From Sphingomonas sp. 3P27F8 (GTDB lineage Bacteria; Pseudomonadota; Alphaproteobacteria; Sphingomonadales; Sphingomonadaceae), in the NCBI RefSeq assembly GCF_005502745.1, contig NZ_SCNL01000023.1, forward strand, positions 1 through 36,345: 36,345 nucleotides of DNA, read 5' to 3'. The translations under genes were made by a program, and so were the position numbers. This document shows positions 7,954 to 16,201 of this stretch, one piece after another. Position 1 is the first letter of the stretch. Each line of letters begins with the position of its first letter. The notes under the pieces were generated by a model, which did no database searches, was not told the DNA's origin, and worked only from the letters and a program-made list of their open reading frames with translations.

Positions 7954-8922
7954 ATGAGCGTTGTTGCCGCTTCCCTGTATCGCCATGGCCAGCGGGTCCG
8001 GTCTGTTTCGATCGACGAGCCGACATTCTGTTCGGACGACAAGGCCGAGTTCGTCTGGATCGGCCTGCTGGAGCCATCCGAGGAGGAGCTTCGGAAGCTA
8101 CAGGAGCATTACGGACTTCACCCGCTTGCGGTCGAGGATGCCCTGAAAGCCCACCAGCATCCAAAGGTCGATGTCTATGGCGATCAGTTGTTCGTGGTCG
8201 CGCTGACCGCCCGGCTTGAGGATCAGGTTATCGCCTACGGCGAAACCGCGATATTCGTGGGTCCCAGTCATGTCATCACCGTGCGGCATGGATCGGCACG
8301 CTCGCACAGCACGCTGCGCGGCCAGCTTGAGGCGGCACCCTCACTACTCGCGCATGGTGTCGACTACGTTCTGCACGCCATCATAGACTTCATCGTCGAT
8401 GGCTATCTGCCGATCGGGGAAGCCATCGAGGAGCACGTGGTCGCCATGGAGCAGCGGGCCCTGGACGCTTTCCTGGCCCGCGCCGAAATCAGCCGCATCT
8501 TCAACCTGAGGCGTGAGTTGATGCGATTCCAGCGGGTCCTCGGCCCCATGGGTGAGGTGGCGAACAAGCTCACCCACGATGACATGCCCTGCATCGACCG
8601 GGATGTGATCCCGTATTTCCGGGATGTGCTCGACCATATCCACCGGGTCGAAACCACGGTCGGCGGTCTTCGCGAAGTGCTTTCATCGGTATTCGAGGTC
8701 AGCAACCTGCTCGAACAGCAGCGCACCGGCGCGAGCACCCGGCAGCTCGCGGCTTGGGCAGCCATTCTGGCCGTGCCCACCGCCATCGCAGGCATCTACG
8801 GCATGAACTTCGAGAACATGCCCGAGCTGAAAACCGAATACGGCTATTTCGTCGTGCTCGCGGTGGTCGTGACCGTGTGCAGCGCGCTTTATATCCGCTT
8901 CAAGCGCGCGGGGTGGATCTAG
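7954..8922 (+). CDS. corA: CorA-type magnesium/cobalt channel
   Basis: A 322-residue CorA-family (2-TM-GxN) divalent cation channel. The large N-terminal cytoplasmic domain is followed by long helices and two C-terminal membrane segments. The selectivity signature YGMNFENMPEL lies near residue 288, between the first (AAWAAILAVPTAIAGIYG) and second (YFVVLAVVVTVCSALYI) segments, and the basic tail FKRAGWI follows. The start is ATG at 7954 with GGAGG about eight bases upstream. CorA forms a pentameric inner-membrane channel for Mg2+, sometimes Co2+ or Ni2+. It is monocistronic as far as I can see, convergent with the lipoprotein gene at 9000. It is one of several divalent cation transporters in this window. 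Confidence 0.92.
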   Translation: MSVVAASLYRHGQRVRSVSIDEPTFCSDDKAEFVWIGLLEPSEEELRKLQEHYGLHPLAVEDALKAHQHPKVDVYGDQLFVVALTARLEDQVIAYGETAIFVGPSHVITVRHGSARSHSTLRGQLEAAPSLLAHGVDYVLHAIIDFIVDGYLPIGEAIEEHVVAMEQRALDAFLARAEISRIFNLRRELMRFQRVLGPMGEVANKLTHDDMPCIDRDVIPYFRDVLDHIHRVETTVGGLREVLSSVFEVSNLLEQQRTGASTRQLAAWAAILAVPTAIAGIYGMNFENMPELKTEYGYFVVLAVVVTVCSALYIRFKRAGWI

Positions 8923-8999
8923 TCGCTGCATGAATCGCCGACTGAAATGTGCGACGCGGCGCATCATCGGCCAGGATATGATAGCGGACGCTAAAGCGC

Positions 9000-9470
9000 T
9001 TACCGGCGGTGGGAGCCATGCCCCGATCTGGTATGGCCACCGGAAAAGCCGTGCCCGCCGCCGAAGTGAGAGCCGAACCCCAGACCGATCCCGAACGAGC
9101 CATAATAAGGGCGTCCGTAGTCGCCACCGTAGCCAGGGTAATAGGATCGGCTATATCGATACCCCGCGTCCGAAACCGCCACGACGCAGGTCGCTCCTGA
9201 TTCAGATGCGGCACCGACAGGCGGCGGCCCCCCGCTAGCAGCCGTGCGGCTGCTCTCCGTCGAGGCTTCAGGCGAGGGCGGTGCATCAGGCATTTGCGTC
9301 CGGGCGACTTCGGGCTGAGCCGCGATCGGCGTCGCAACGACCGCGCCGGGTGTCGTGCAGGGCACCCGATAATAGGCGTAGCGCTGAGGACCCTGTATGG
9401 TCGTGCAACCGCCCAGCAGCGCGAGCGACGAGACGCCCAGCGCTTTCAGGCCGACAGCCCGCATCGTCAT
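9000..9470 (-). CDS. Gly/Ser-rich lipoprotein of unknown function
   Basis: A 156-residue predicted lipoprotein. A short basic N-terminus and hydrophobic stretch end in the lipobox LALLGGC, so the mature protein would start at that Cys. The middle is Pro/Ala/Ser-rich (a likely disordered spacer), followed by SGATCVVAVSDAGYRYSRSYY and a Gly/Tyr/His-rich tail (GIGLGFGSHFGGGHGFSGGH). I chose the ATG at 9470 because a GGGAGAGAAG motif lies just upstream; ATG at 9464 is an alternative. The His/Gly-rich tail resembles that of the small secreted proteins at 9688 and 35135 and could bind metal, but that is inference. It points away from the 9688 gene, sharing a 217-base divergent upstream region. Confidence 0.65.
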   Translation of the reverse strand: MTMRAVGLKALGVSSLALLGGCTTIQGPQRYAYYRVPCTTPGAVVATPIAAQPEVARTQMPDAPPSPEASTESSRTAASGGPPPVGAASESGATCVVAVSDAGYRYSRSYYPGYGGDYGRPYYGSFGIGLGFGSHFGGGHGFSGGHTRSGHGSHRR

Positions 9471-9687
9471 GGCTTCTCTCCCGATTATCGCTACGCTATC
9501 TACCACGATCAGCGCCGGCCCGCATCCAAATGTTGAAGCACGCGGCTCGTCTGCTTCAACTATTCTCGCCTAAGCCATGGAAGTTGCGTGAATTTGCTCA
9601 CTGCCCGCGACGGTTCAGCGCCAGTTCAATCAGCAAGAGGCAAACGGCCAGCATAGCCGTCACTGAAGACGGTGACGGAGAGAAGAG

Positions 9688-10038
9688 ATGAACCGAAAAA
9701 TCCTTCTTGCGCTGGCGACCGCTGCCGCTGCGACACTGACCGCTTCTCCTGCGCTGGCGCGCGATCGGCATCATGGCGGAGGTCATCAGCGCGGCGGTCA
9801 CGGTGGGCTGAACATTAGTATCGGCGGTGGCGGCGGTTACTACGGTGGCGGGTATGGTGGCGGCTACCGCGGCTATGGCTATGCTCCCCAGCGTGTGTAC
9901 TACGCGCCCCAGCGCGCCTATTATGATAACGGATACTACTACGATCGGCACGACGACTATCGTCAAAGGGGGTACTACGACGATAATCGTGGTTACCGCC
10001 GCGATCACCATGATCGTCGCGAGTACCGACATCATTGA
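9688..10038 (+). CDS. small secreted Gly/Tyr/His-rich protein
   Basis: A 116-residue secreted protein of unknown function. A Sec signal peptide (KILLALATAAAATLTA, ending SPALA) precedes a mature part rich in Gly, Tyr, His, Asp and Arg: HHGGGHQRGGHGG, a run of YGGG-type repeats, then DDNRGYRRDHHDRREYRHH at the end. GGAGAGAAGAG immediately upstream of the ATG is a strong ribosome binding site. A clear paralogue, broken by two stop codons, lies at 35523-35828, and each is followed by a copy of a second secreted Gly-rich gene. The composition would suit metal binding or an envelope surface role, but no function is known to me. Confidence 0.75.
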   Translation: MNRKILLALATAAAATLTASPALARDRHHGGGHQRGGHGGLNISIGGGGGYYGGGYGGGYRGYGYAPQRVYYAPQRAYYDNGYYYDRHDDYRQRGYYDDNRGYRRDHHDRREYRHH

Positions 10039-10049
10039 GCAGTAGTTAA

Positions 10050-10081
10050 TGGTGGAGTGTAACTTGGCAGACTCTCCGCCA
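10050..10081. terminator. hairpin after the secreted Gly-rich gene
   Basis: TGGTGGAGTGT and ACTCTCCGCCA can pair over 9 of 11 positions around a 10-base loop, 11 bases after the stop of the 9688 gene. No T tract follows, so it is at best a weak or factor-assisted terminator. Confidence 0.35.
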
Positions 10082-10156
10082 TAGGCTGAGCCAGCTTGTT
10101 CAGACCGATGCGTAAAGGAGTGGACCTTTCAAATCCGCAATCCGAATGGGAAATCC

Positions 10157-10468
10157 ATGAGCAAAAGGGTTCTGTTGGCGTTGTCGATATCAGCCAGCGC
10201 AGTAGCGGTGGCGTCGCCGGGCTTCGCGCAAAGCCGGTCGCATAGTGCCGGTGTCAGCTGAAGCGGCGGACATGGCGGCGTCAGTTGGGATGGCGGGCAC
10301 AGCTATGGTGGCGGCGGTTACGGCGGCTATCCTGCTACCCCGCCGCAGCCAGTGTACCGCGCGCCTAATTCGACTGCTAACGCGGCTCGGCCTACATATC
10401 TGGACCGGCGTGCTGACGACCGCCGTCGCAGCACGCCAACTATGCGCCAGGCAGACGCCGCGCGGTGA
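10157..10468 (+). pseudogene. secreted Gly-rich protein gene with an in-frame stop
   Basis: The frame starts at ATG 10157 with a good signal peptide (RVLLALSISASAVAVASPGFA), then reads QSRSHSAGVS, a TGA stop at 10259-10261 (codon 35), SGGHGGVSWDGGHSYGGG and on to DRRADDRRR before TGA at 10466-10468. In the intact paralogue at 35135-35476 the same place reads GVNWSGGHGGVSWDGGH, so TGA replaces the TGG of a conserved Trp. One base change therefore truncates the product just after the signal peptide. Apart from this the frame is intact, which suggests a recent mutation. Readthrough is possible but I see no evidence for it. Confidence 0.8.
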
Positions 10469-10499
10469 GCGTGGTCGAGGCAGCCGAAGGTATTCTGCC

Positions 10500-11894
10500 T
10501 CAAATGTGAATCGGTTTGCCCGTCACCGCCATCGCCGCTTCCTTGACCGCCTCCGAATGGGTCGGATGAGCATGGCAGGTGTAGGCAATGTCCTCGCTGG
10601 TCGCGCCAAATTCCATCGCCTGGGCCGCCTGAGCGATCATCGTGCCGGCGAGCGTGGAGATGATGTGAACCCCGAGCACCCGATCGGTCTTGGCGTCGGC
10701 AACGACCTTGACGAAGCCATCGGTGTCACGGTTGGTTTTGGCGCGGCTGTTGGCCGCGAAGGGGAACTTGCCGACCTTGATTTCACCGCGCGTTTTCGCC
10801 TCCTCCTCGGTCAGGCCGACGCCCGCGATCTCAGGATGGGTGTAGACGACGGACGGGATCACCGCATGATTTACGATCCCGATATGCCCCGCGATGTTCT
10901 CGGCGACCGCAATTCCCTCGTCCATCGCTTTGTGCGCGAGCATAAGGCCAGGCACGACATCGCCGATCGCCCAGATGCCGGGAACAGCGGTTGCAAAGCG
11001 GTGGTCCACTTCGATCTGCCCCTTCTTGTTCAAGCCAAGCCCGGTCTTGTCGAGTCCCAGGCCTCCGGTGTTCGGCCGCCGCCCGATCGCGACCAGCACC
11101 GCGTCAGCCTCGATGGTTTCAGCCTCGCCACCCGCAGAGGGCTCAACCGTAATGGTTGCGGCCACGCCGTTGCGTCCAACCGCAGTGACCTTGGTGCCGA
11201 GCTTGAACGTGAACCCCTGTTTGGCGAAGATATTGCGCGCTTCCCTGCGCACTTCGCCGTCGAGGCCAGGGAGGATTTCGTCGAGATATTCGATAATGGT
11301 GACCCTAGCGCCAAGCCGCTTCCAAACTGAGCCAAGTTCAAGCCCGATCACGCCGGCACCGATGACGACGAGATGTTCGGGAACGTTGGGAAACGCCAGC
11401 GCCCCTGTGGAGTCCACAACCACTTCGCTATCCACCTCGACACCCGGAAGCGGTGTTACCGACGATCCGGTAGCGATCACGATATTCTTTGCGCGCACGG
11501 TCTTGCCCGCGACTTCGACGCTGTCCTTGCCGATGAACGTGGCCAGCCCTTTGAGCCACTCGACCTTATTCTTTTTGAACAGGAAGGCGATGCCGCCGGT
11601 CAGCTCACCAACAGCCTTGCTCTTCTCGGAATGCATCTGCGTCAAATTGAGGCGAGCGCTTTCGATATCTACCCCAAACTTCGCGAGAGCGCCCGACTTG
11701 GCTTCCTCGTACAGCTCGGATGCGTGGAGCAGTGCCTTCGATGGGATGCAGCCGACATTGAGACACGTTCCGCCCAAGGTCTCTCGCGCTTCTGCGCAGG
11801 CAGTCTTCAGCCCGAGCTGCGCCGCGCGTATGGCCGCGACATAACCGCCGGGACCGGCTCCGATGACAAGAACGTCATAGTCGTAATCAGCCAT
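10500..11894 (-). CDS. lpdA: dihydrolipoyl dehydrogenase
   Basis: A 464-residue flavoprotein disulfide reductase. It has the N-terminal FAD motif VIGAGPGGYVAA, the redox-active disulfide GGTCLNVGCIPSK (about residues 42-54), a central NAD-binding GAGVIGLELG, the second FAD motif IWAIGDVVPG, and the catalytic HAHPTHSE near the C-terminus. All are intact. These features fit dihydrolipoyl dehydrogenase (E3 of 2-oxoacid dehydrogenases) rather than mercuric reductase, which has an extra C-terminal Cys pair that is absent here. GGAG lies upstream of the ATG. It is the last gene of the long minus-strand metal array, 115 bases after the HAD gene, with no 2-oxoacid dehydrogenase genes nearby. A separate role, such as redox repair under metal stress, is inference. 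Confidence 0.9.
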   Translation of the reverse strand: MADYDYDVLVIGAGPGGYVAAIRAAQLGLKTACAEARETLGGTCLNVGCIPSKALLHASELYEEAKSGALAKFGVDIESARLNLTQMHSEKSKAVGELTGGIAFLFKKNKVEWLKGLATFIGKDSVEVAGKTVRAKNIVIATGSSVTPLPGVEVDSEVVVDSTGALAFPNVPEHLVVIGAGVIGLELGSVWKRLGARVTIIEYLDEILPGLDGEVRREARNIFAKQGFTFKLGTKVTAVGRNGVAATITVEPSAGGEAETIEADAVLVAIGRRPNTGGLGLDKTGLGLNKKGQIEVDHRFATAVPGIWAIGDVVPGLMLAHKAMDEGIAVAENIAGHIGIVNHAVIPSVVYTHPEIAGVGLTEEEAKTRGEIKVGKFPFAANSRAKTNRDTDGFVKVVADAKTDRVLGVHIISTLAGTMIAQAAQAMEFGATSEDIAYTCHAHPTHSEAVKEAAMAVTGKPIHI

Positions 11895-12009
11895 TTGTAA
11901 CTCCGTTTACGTGCGCCCCAAGCATATCTGTGTCACCTGTGGCGGGCCGGTGAGCAACGTGTCAGAACCGTCCGGGGGGTGACGACAATTCGCATCGCTG
12001 GACCGGCGG

Positions 12010-12759
12010 TCAGCGCTTTAAGCAAGCGATGATCGCCGACACGACGGCAGCGGTTTCGGCGACGTCGCGGACCTTCACAGTATCCACGCCGATTTCAGCA
12101 GCAGGATAGTCGTTGCCGCCGGGGTAGATCGCGTCGCCGAGGAACAGCATCCCGGCCAGGGGCACGCCGCTTTCCTTGCTCAGGCGGTTCAGCCCATAGC
12201 CCTTGTCGACGCCGGCGCGGGTGACGTCGATCGACGTGGTGCCGCCCAAGTTGATCGAGAGGCCGGGCAGCGCCGCCCGTAGCGTCTTCTGGAGCGCGGT
12301 CCGCTTGGCGCGATCGGGATCCCATCCCTCCTTCGCTTCCAGCGGCGCGTCCTGGCCGAGGCCTGAAAAGGTAATCTGGCTTCCCCGATCCTCGATCCGT
12401 TCTCCCCAAATGCGCTCGTCCGCGAGCCCCGCTTCCGACAGCGCGCGGTCGAAGGCCGCGCGAATGCTCGCCCTCTCCGCATCGTCGAACAGCTCGGCAT
12501 AGATCGCGCGCCATGCATCGTCGACAAAGCGGTAGAGCTTCGTGCCGGTGGTCGGCATCAGCCATAGCCGCTCGCGCGCGGCGTCAATTGGCAGGCGCGA
12601 CGCGACTTGCCGGTCGAATTGCGGCCAGTCTCCGCCCGAGATCACCGCGACATCAACCACGGCCAACAGGCGCGAAAGCGTCGTCGCCATCTCGGCCGAC
12701 AAGGGCCGCTTACTCTCCGCAAGCGTCCCGTCGAGATCGAATACGATCAGCCTTTTCAT
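12010..12759 (-). CDS. HAD-IIB family phosphatase, intact copy
   Basis: A 249-residue HAD superfamily hydrolase of the IIB (Cof/phosphomannomutase-like) type. The nucleophile motif FDLDGTLAES is at residues 7-16, motif II is VISGG, the lysine motif is VDKGYGL, and the acidic loop is GDAIYPGGND. All catalytic elements are present, so an active Mg2+-dependent phosphatase or phosphomutase-like enzyme is expected; the substrate is unknown, probably a sugar phosphate. Its ATG overlaps the stop of the upstream flavoprotein gene (ATGA), ending a five-gene coupled chain. Two further copies exist in the window: a frameshifted one at 27943-28685 and a fragment at 395-540. Confidence 0.88.
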   Translation of the reverse strand: MKRLIVFDLDGTLAESKRPLSAEMATTLSRLLAVVDVAVISGGDWPQFDRQVASRLPIDAARERLWLMPTTGTKLYRFVDDAWRAIYAELFDDAERASIRAAFDRALSEAGLADERIWGERIEDRGSQITFSGLGQDAPLEAKEGWDPDRAKRTALQKTLRAALPGLSINLGGTTSIDVTRAGVDKGYGLNRLSKESGVPLAGMLFLGDAIYPGGNDYPAAEIGVDTVKVRDVAETAAVVSAIIACLKR

Positions 12760-13679
12760 GACGCAGTGCCCTCGCCGTCACGGTTGCGGAGATCATTGTG
12801 GAGAGCGGTCGCGGCGATCGCCGCGTGGCCCATCGCGACGCTGATCTGATCGAGCGACATAACGATATCGCCCGCCGCATAGACGCCGGCGACGCTCGAC
12901 CGCTGCTTGGTATCGACGACGATGCAGCGATCGTCGCTCAGCTCGACGCCGAGCTGGCGCGCGAGGGCGTTGTTGCTGTCCGACCCGAGTGCCGGATAAA
13001 TAGTGTCAAATCGACAGTCGCTGCCGTCGCGCAGCCGAGCCGTGACCATTTCACCGAACGTGAGCTCTTCGAGCGGGCTTTCCTTCACCTTGACACCGGC
13101 ACCCCAAAGGTCGGCCCGATCCGTCCCGGTGAGTTCCATTGTTTTATAAACGAGCAGGGTCACGTCATCCGAATAGGTCGTTAGGAACAGCGCCTCCGCG
13201 ACGCCGTGACTATCGGCCCCGATCACCCCAATCGATTGGCCGGTCGCTTCATAGCCGTCGCAGACTGGGCAGTAGCGAAGCAGGCCGCGATTGAGCGCGT
13301 CGTGATGCGTGGCGGCATCCATCGCCGGGCGCCGGTTCTCAACGCCGGTCGCCAGCACGACGGCGCGCGCAGCGGTGGTCGTCACGGCGGACCCTTGGGC
13401 TTCGAAAGCATCGGCTTTCCCGTCGACCGTCTCTATACGGTCCGTCACTATTGTGGCGCCGTAGCGTTCCGCCTGTTCGCGCATCCGCCGCAGCAGATCC
13501 TCGCCGGCTATCCCGTCCGGAAAGCCGGCGTGATTATGGGAAAGCGGTATCCATTTCGCGCGGCTGTGCCCGTCGTCGACTACCACGACGCGGCGATGAT
13601 AGCGCGCGAGATAGATCGCCGCCGTGAGGCCCGCCGGTCCGCCGCCGACGATCAAGGCGTCGTATCGATCCGCCGTCAT
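12756..13679 (-). CDS. thioredoxin-reductase-like FAD-dependent oxidoreductase
   Basis: A 307-residue protein with the two-domain thioredoxin reductase fold. The FAD motif LIVGGGPAGLTAAIYLAR is at the N-terminus, the redox Cys pair CPVCDGYE is near residue 137, and the C-terminal FAD motif GVYAAGDIVMS is present. The NAD(P) motif is unusual: VIGADSHGVAEALFLT where thioredoxin reductases have a GGGDSA-type sequence. The basic HRR-type motif that binds the NADPH phosphate is replaced by VYKT, so NADH use or an altered electron donor is possible. It overlaps its upstream neighbour, the P-type ATPase, and its downstream neighbour, HAD, by ATGA. It is probably co-translated with the metal exporters. 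No thioredoxin gene is nearby. Confidence 0.85.
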   Translation of the reverse strand: MTADRYDALIVGGGPAGLTAAIYLARYHRRVVVVDDGHSRAKWIPLSHNHAGFPDGIAGEDLLRRMREQAERYGATIVTDRIETVDGKADAFEAQGSAVTTTAARAVVLATGVENRRPAMDAATHHDALNRGLLRYCPVCDGYEATGQSIGVIGADSHGVAEALFLTTYSDDVTLLVYKTMELTGTDRADLWGAGVKVKESPLEELTFGEMVTARLRDGSDCRFDTIYPALGSDSNNALARQLGVELSDDRCIVVDTKQRSSVAGVYAAGDIVMSLDQISVAMGHAAIAATALHNDLRNRDGEGTAS

Positions 13680-16201
13680 ACTGCCGACCCACTCCGATCC
13701 TTGAAGGCCAGCAGGCGCAGCGCATTAAACACGACCAGCAGCGTCGAGCCTTCGTGCATCGCGACCGCCGGACCGATGCCCAGGCCCAGGATCGTCGCGG
13801 GCACGAGGAACGCGACGACGCCGAGGCTGACGAACACATTCTGCCGGATGATACCGCGGGTATGGCGGCTCAGGCCCACCGCGAACGGCAGATGCGCGAG
13901 ATCGTCGGCCATGAGCGCGACGTCGGCCGTCTCCAGCGCCACGTCCGATCCGGCAGCACCCATCGCGATGCCGACCGTCGCCGACGCCATCGCCGGCGCA
14001 TCGTTGACGCCATCGCCGACCATCGCGACTTTGTCTTCACCGGCTAGCTTCTTGATCGCGGCGACCTTGTCCTCCGGCATCAGGTCGCCCCATGCCTCGT
14101 CGAGCCCGACATCCCTGGCGATGGCGTCGGCCACCTTCTGGTGATCGCCCGAGATCATGATCATCCGGGTGATGCCCATCTCGCGCAGCCGCTTCAGTGC
14201 AACCTTGGCCGCTTCGCGCGGCGTGTCCATTAGCCCGATCGCGCCGATGTCCTTATCGCCCTTTCGCACCACCATCGTGGTGCGCCCGTTTTCGCGTAGG
14301 GTGGCGATGGCGTCGGTCGCAGCGGCATTCAACGTGGGGATTCCCTCCACGCCGAACATCTCGGCCTTGCCGATCCATACCGTCTCGCCATCGACAGTCG
14401 CGGTAACACCGCGTCCGGTCAGGCTCTTGAGATCGGTTGCGGCCGGCAGCTCGCGCCCACCCAGGCGCTCGCGGCCGTCCTTGACGATCGCCTGTGCCAG
14501 CGGGTGATCGCTCAAGCCCTCGACCGCGACGGCAAGCGCCAACAGATCCTCTTCGCTCGCGCCATCGACCGGCACGACATCGGTGATGCGAGGCCGACCT
14601 TCCGTCAGCGTACCCGTCTTGTCGAACGCGATCGCCTTGAGGGAACCAAGGTTCTCAAGCGGCGCGCCGCCTTTCACCAACACACCGCCGCGTGCCGCCC
14701 GCGCGACGCCGGACAGGACCGCGCTCGGGGTGGCGATCGCCAGAGCACACGGGCTGGCGGCGACCAGCACCGCCATTGCACGGTAGAAGCTGTCTCGGAA
14801 CGGCTCGTCGACCACGACCCAGGCGAACAGCAGGAGGAACGAGAGCGCCAGCACCGCCGGCACGAAGACGCGCTCGAAGCGGTCGGTGAAACGCTGGGTA
14901 GGCGACTTTTGCGTCTCCGCTTCGCTCACCATCTTTACGACTTTGGCGAGCGCGCTTTCATTGGAGCGCCGCGTCACCTCGATCTCGATCGCGGCACCTC
15001 CGTTGATCGTGCCGGCGAACACCCGTGATGTCGCCTCGACCGCATCTGGCTTCGCGCGCGCTGCCTCGACATCGGCGACCGGTTCCTTGTCGACGGGGAT
15101 GCTCTCTCCGGTGACGGGGGCCTGGTTGATCGCGCTCGACCCCTTGATGACGAAGCCGTCGGCGGGCAGGCGTTCGTTCGGGCGCACGATCACGACGTCG
15201 CCGACCACCAGCTCTTCGACCGGTATTTCTGAGGTCTGCCCATCACGGCGCACCGTCGCCTTGTCGGGCGCGAGCTCGGCCAGCGCCTCGATCGCGCGCT
15301 TGGCACGCCCCATCGCGTAATGCTCAAGCGCATGGCCGAGGCTGAATAGGAACAGCAGCAGCGCACCTTCCGCAAAGGCGCCGAGCGCCGCGGCGCCGGC
15401 GGCTGCAACCAGCATCAGCGTATCGATCTCGAATTTCTTGAGTTTCAGATTGTCGACCGCCTCGCGCAGCGTGAAGAAGCCGCCGAAGACGTAGGCGCCA
15501 ATATAGAAGGCCGTCGGCAGCCAGTCGGGAGCACCCGCAACCAGCTTCTCGATCGCGAAGCCGATCACCAGCAGCGCACCGCACGCGAGCGCAAAGATCA
15601 GCTCGGTATTGGGGCCGAGGAAATTGGCGTGGGCATGGTCGTGGCCATCCCCCGGCCCATGCTTTTCCGCGCCATCGCCGTGATCGTGCCCGGCATGGTC
15701 GCCGGAGCTGTGATCGTGTCCGGCATGACCACCGTCCTGATCGGAGCCAGTCCGCTTGCCGGGTTTGACCTTGAGCTTGCCCAGTGCCGCGAGGATCGCC
15801 GCTTCGTCGACGCGTTCTTTGTCATATTCGACGCGGACGCTGCCAGAGGCGCTGGCATCCGCCTGCAGCACGCCGGGCATCTGGCACAGGGTCTCGCCGA
15901 CGGTGCGGGCACGGCGTTCGTGGCCGATTCCTTCTACCTGCCATGTCGCATGACCGTATCGCCCGCTAATCTCGGCGCCTGCCGCCCGCACCATGTCGCG
16001 CACGCGTGACAGCGGCAGCGCTTCGCCGTCGAAATGGATACAGAGCTTTGCCGGCGTATCGCCATCGGCGGCCAGGACGTGTGCGCGCTCGACGCCGGGT
16101 TTTGCGCTGAGCGTCGAGACGAGGCGGCCGACACAGGCATCAGCCGCGTCGGGAACCTCCGGAAGAAGGACGGGAATATCGAGTTCGAACTTGTCAGTCA
16201 T
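13676..16201 (-). CDS. P1B-type heavy-metal ATPase, P1B-4-like with His-rich N-terminus
   Basis: An 841-residue metal-exporting P-type ATPase. The N-terminal 150 residues hold two degenerate HMA-like domains without CxxC, then a His-rich linker (repeats of HAGHDH and GDGHDHAHA). Further on are the TGES phosphatase motif (VTGESIPVDKEP), the membrane motif SPCALAIATP, the phosphorylation site FDKTGTLTEG, SDHPLA, GDGVNDAPA and, near the end, MHEGSTLLVVFNALRLL. SPC plus HEG(S)T is the pattern of the P1B-4 subgroup (Co, Ni, Zn, Cd or Fe efflux) rather than the CPC of Cu or Zn/Cd pumps. The frame is open upstream to 16603, but ATG 16201 overlaps the CDF stop as ATGA and gives the natural start. Metal specificity needs experiment. 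Confidence 0.9.
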   Translation of the reverse strand: MTDKFELDIPVLLPEVPDAADACVGRLVSTLSAKPGVERAHVLAADGDTPAKLCIHFDGEALPLSRVRDMVRAAGAEISGRYGHATWQVEGIGHERRARTVGETLCQMPGVLQADASASGSVRVEYDKERVDEAAILAALGKLKVKPGKRTGSDQDGGHAGHDHSSGDHAGHDHGDGAEKHGPGDGHDHAHANFLGPNTELIFALACGALLVIGFAIEKLVAGAPDWLPTAFYIGAYVFGGFFTLREAVDNLKLKKFEIDTLMLVAAAGAAALGAFAEGALLLFLFSLGHALEHYAMGRAKRAIEALAELAPDKATVRRDGQTSEIPVEELVVGDVVIVRPNERLPADGFVIKGSSAINQAPVTGESIPVDKEPVADVEAARAKPDAVEATSRVFAGTINGGAAIEIEVTRRSNESALAKVVKMVSEAETQKSPTQRFTDRFERVFVPAVLALSFLLLFAWVVVDEPFRDSFYRAMAVLVAASPCALAIATPSAVLSGVARAARGGVLVKGGAPLENLGSLKAIAFDKTGTLTEGRPRITDVVPVDGASEEDLLALAVAVEGLSDHPLAQAIVKDGRERLGGRELPAATDLKSLTGRGVTATVDGETVWIGKAEMFGVEGIPTLNAAATDAIATLRENGRTTMVVRKGDKDIGAIGLMDTPREAAKVALKRLREMGITRMIMISGDHQKVADAIARDVGLDEAWGDLMPEDKVAAIKKLAGEDKVAMVGDGVNDAPAMASATVGIAMGAAGSDVALETADVALMADDLAHLPFAVGLSRHTRGIIRQNVFVSLGVVAFLVPATILGLGIGPAVAMHEGSTLLVVFNALRLLAFKDRSGSAV

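Noticed and set aside
9820..9880. Possible CRISPR or tandem repeat array in the GGC/TAC-rich stretch
   Set aside because: It is the Gly/Tyr codon repetition of a secreted protein, with no regular spacer structure.
10259..10261. TGA as a selenocysteine codon
   Set aside because: The paralogue has Trp at this place, not Cys, and no SECIS-like hairpin or selenocysteine genes were seen.
10245..11330. Plus-strand open frame of 361 codons starting in the Gly-rich pseudogene
   Set aside because: It runs antisense through lpdA and has repetitive, domain-free translation; lpdA is clearly the real gene.
10500..11894. Mercuric reductase
   Set aside because: It lacks the N-terminal metal-binding domain and the C-terminal Cys pair, and no other mer genes are present.
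13206..14144. Long plus-strand open frame opposite the flavoprotein and ATPase genes
   Set aside because: GC-rich antisense shadow; the minus-strand genes have complete motifs and ATGA overlaps.
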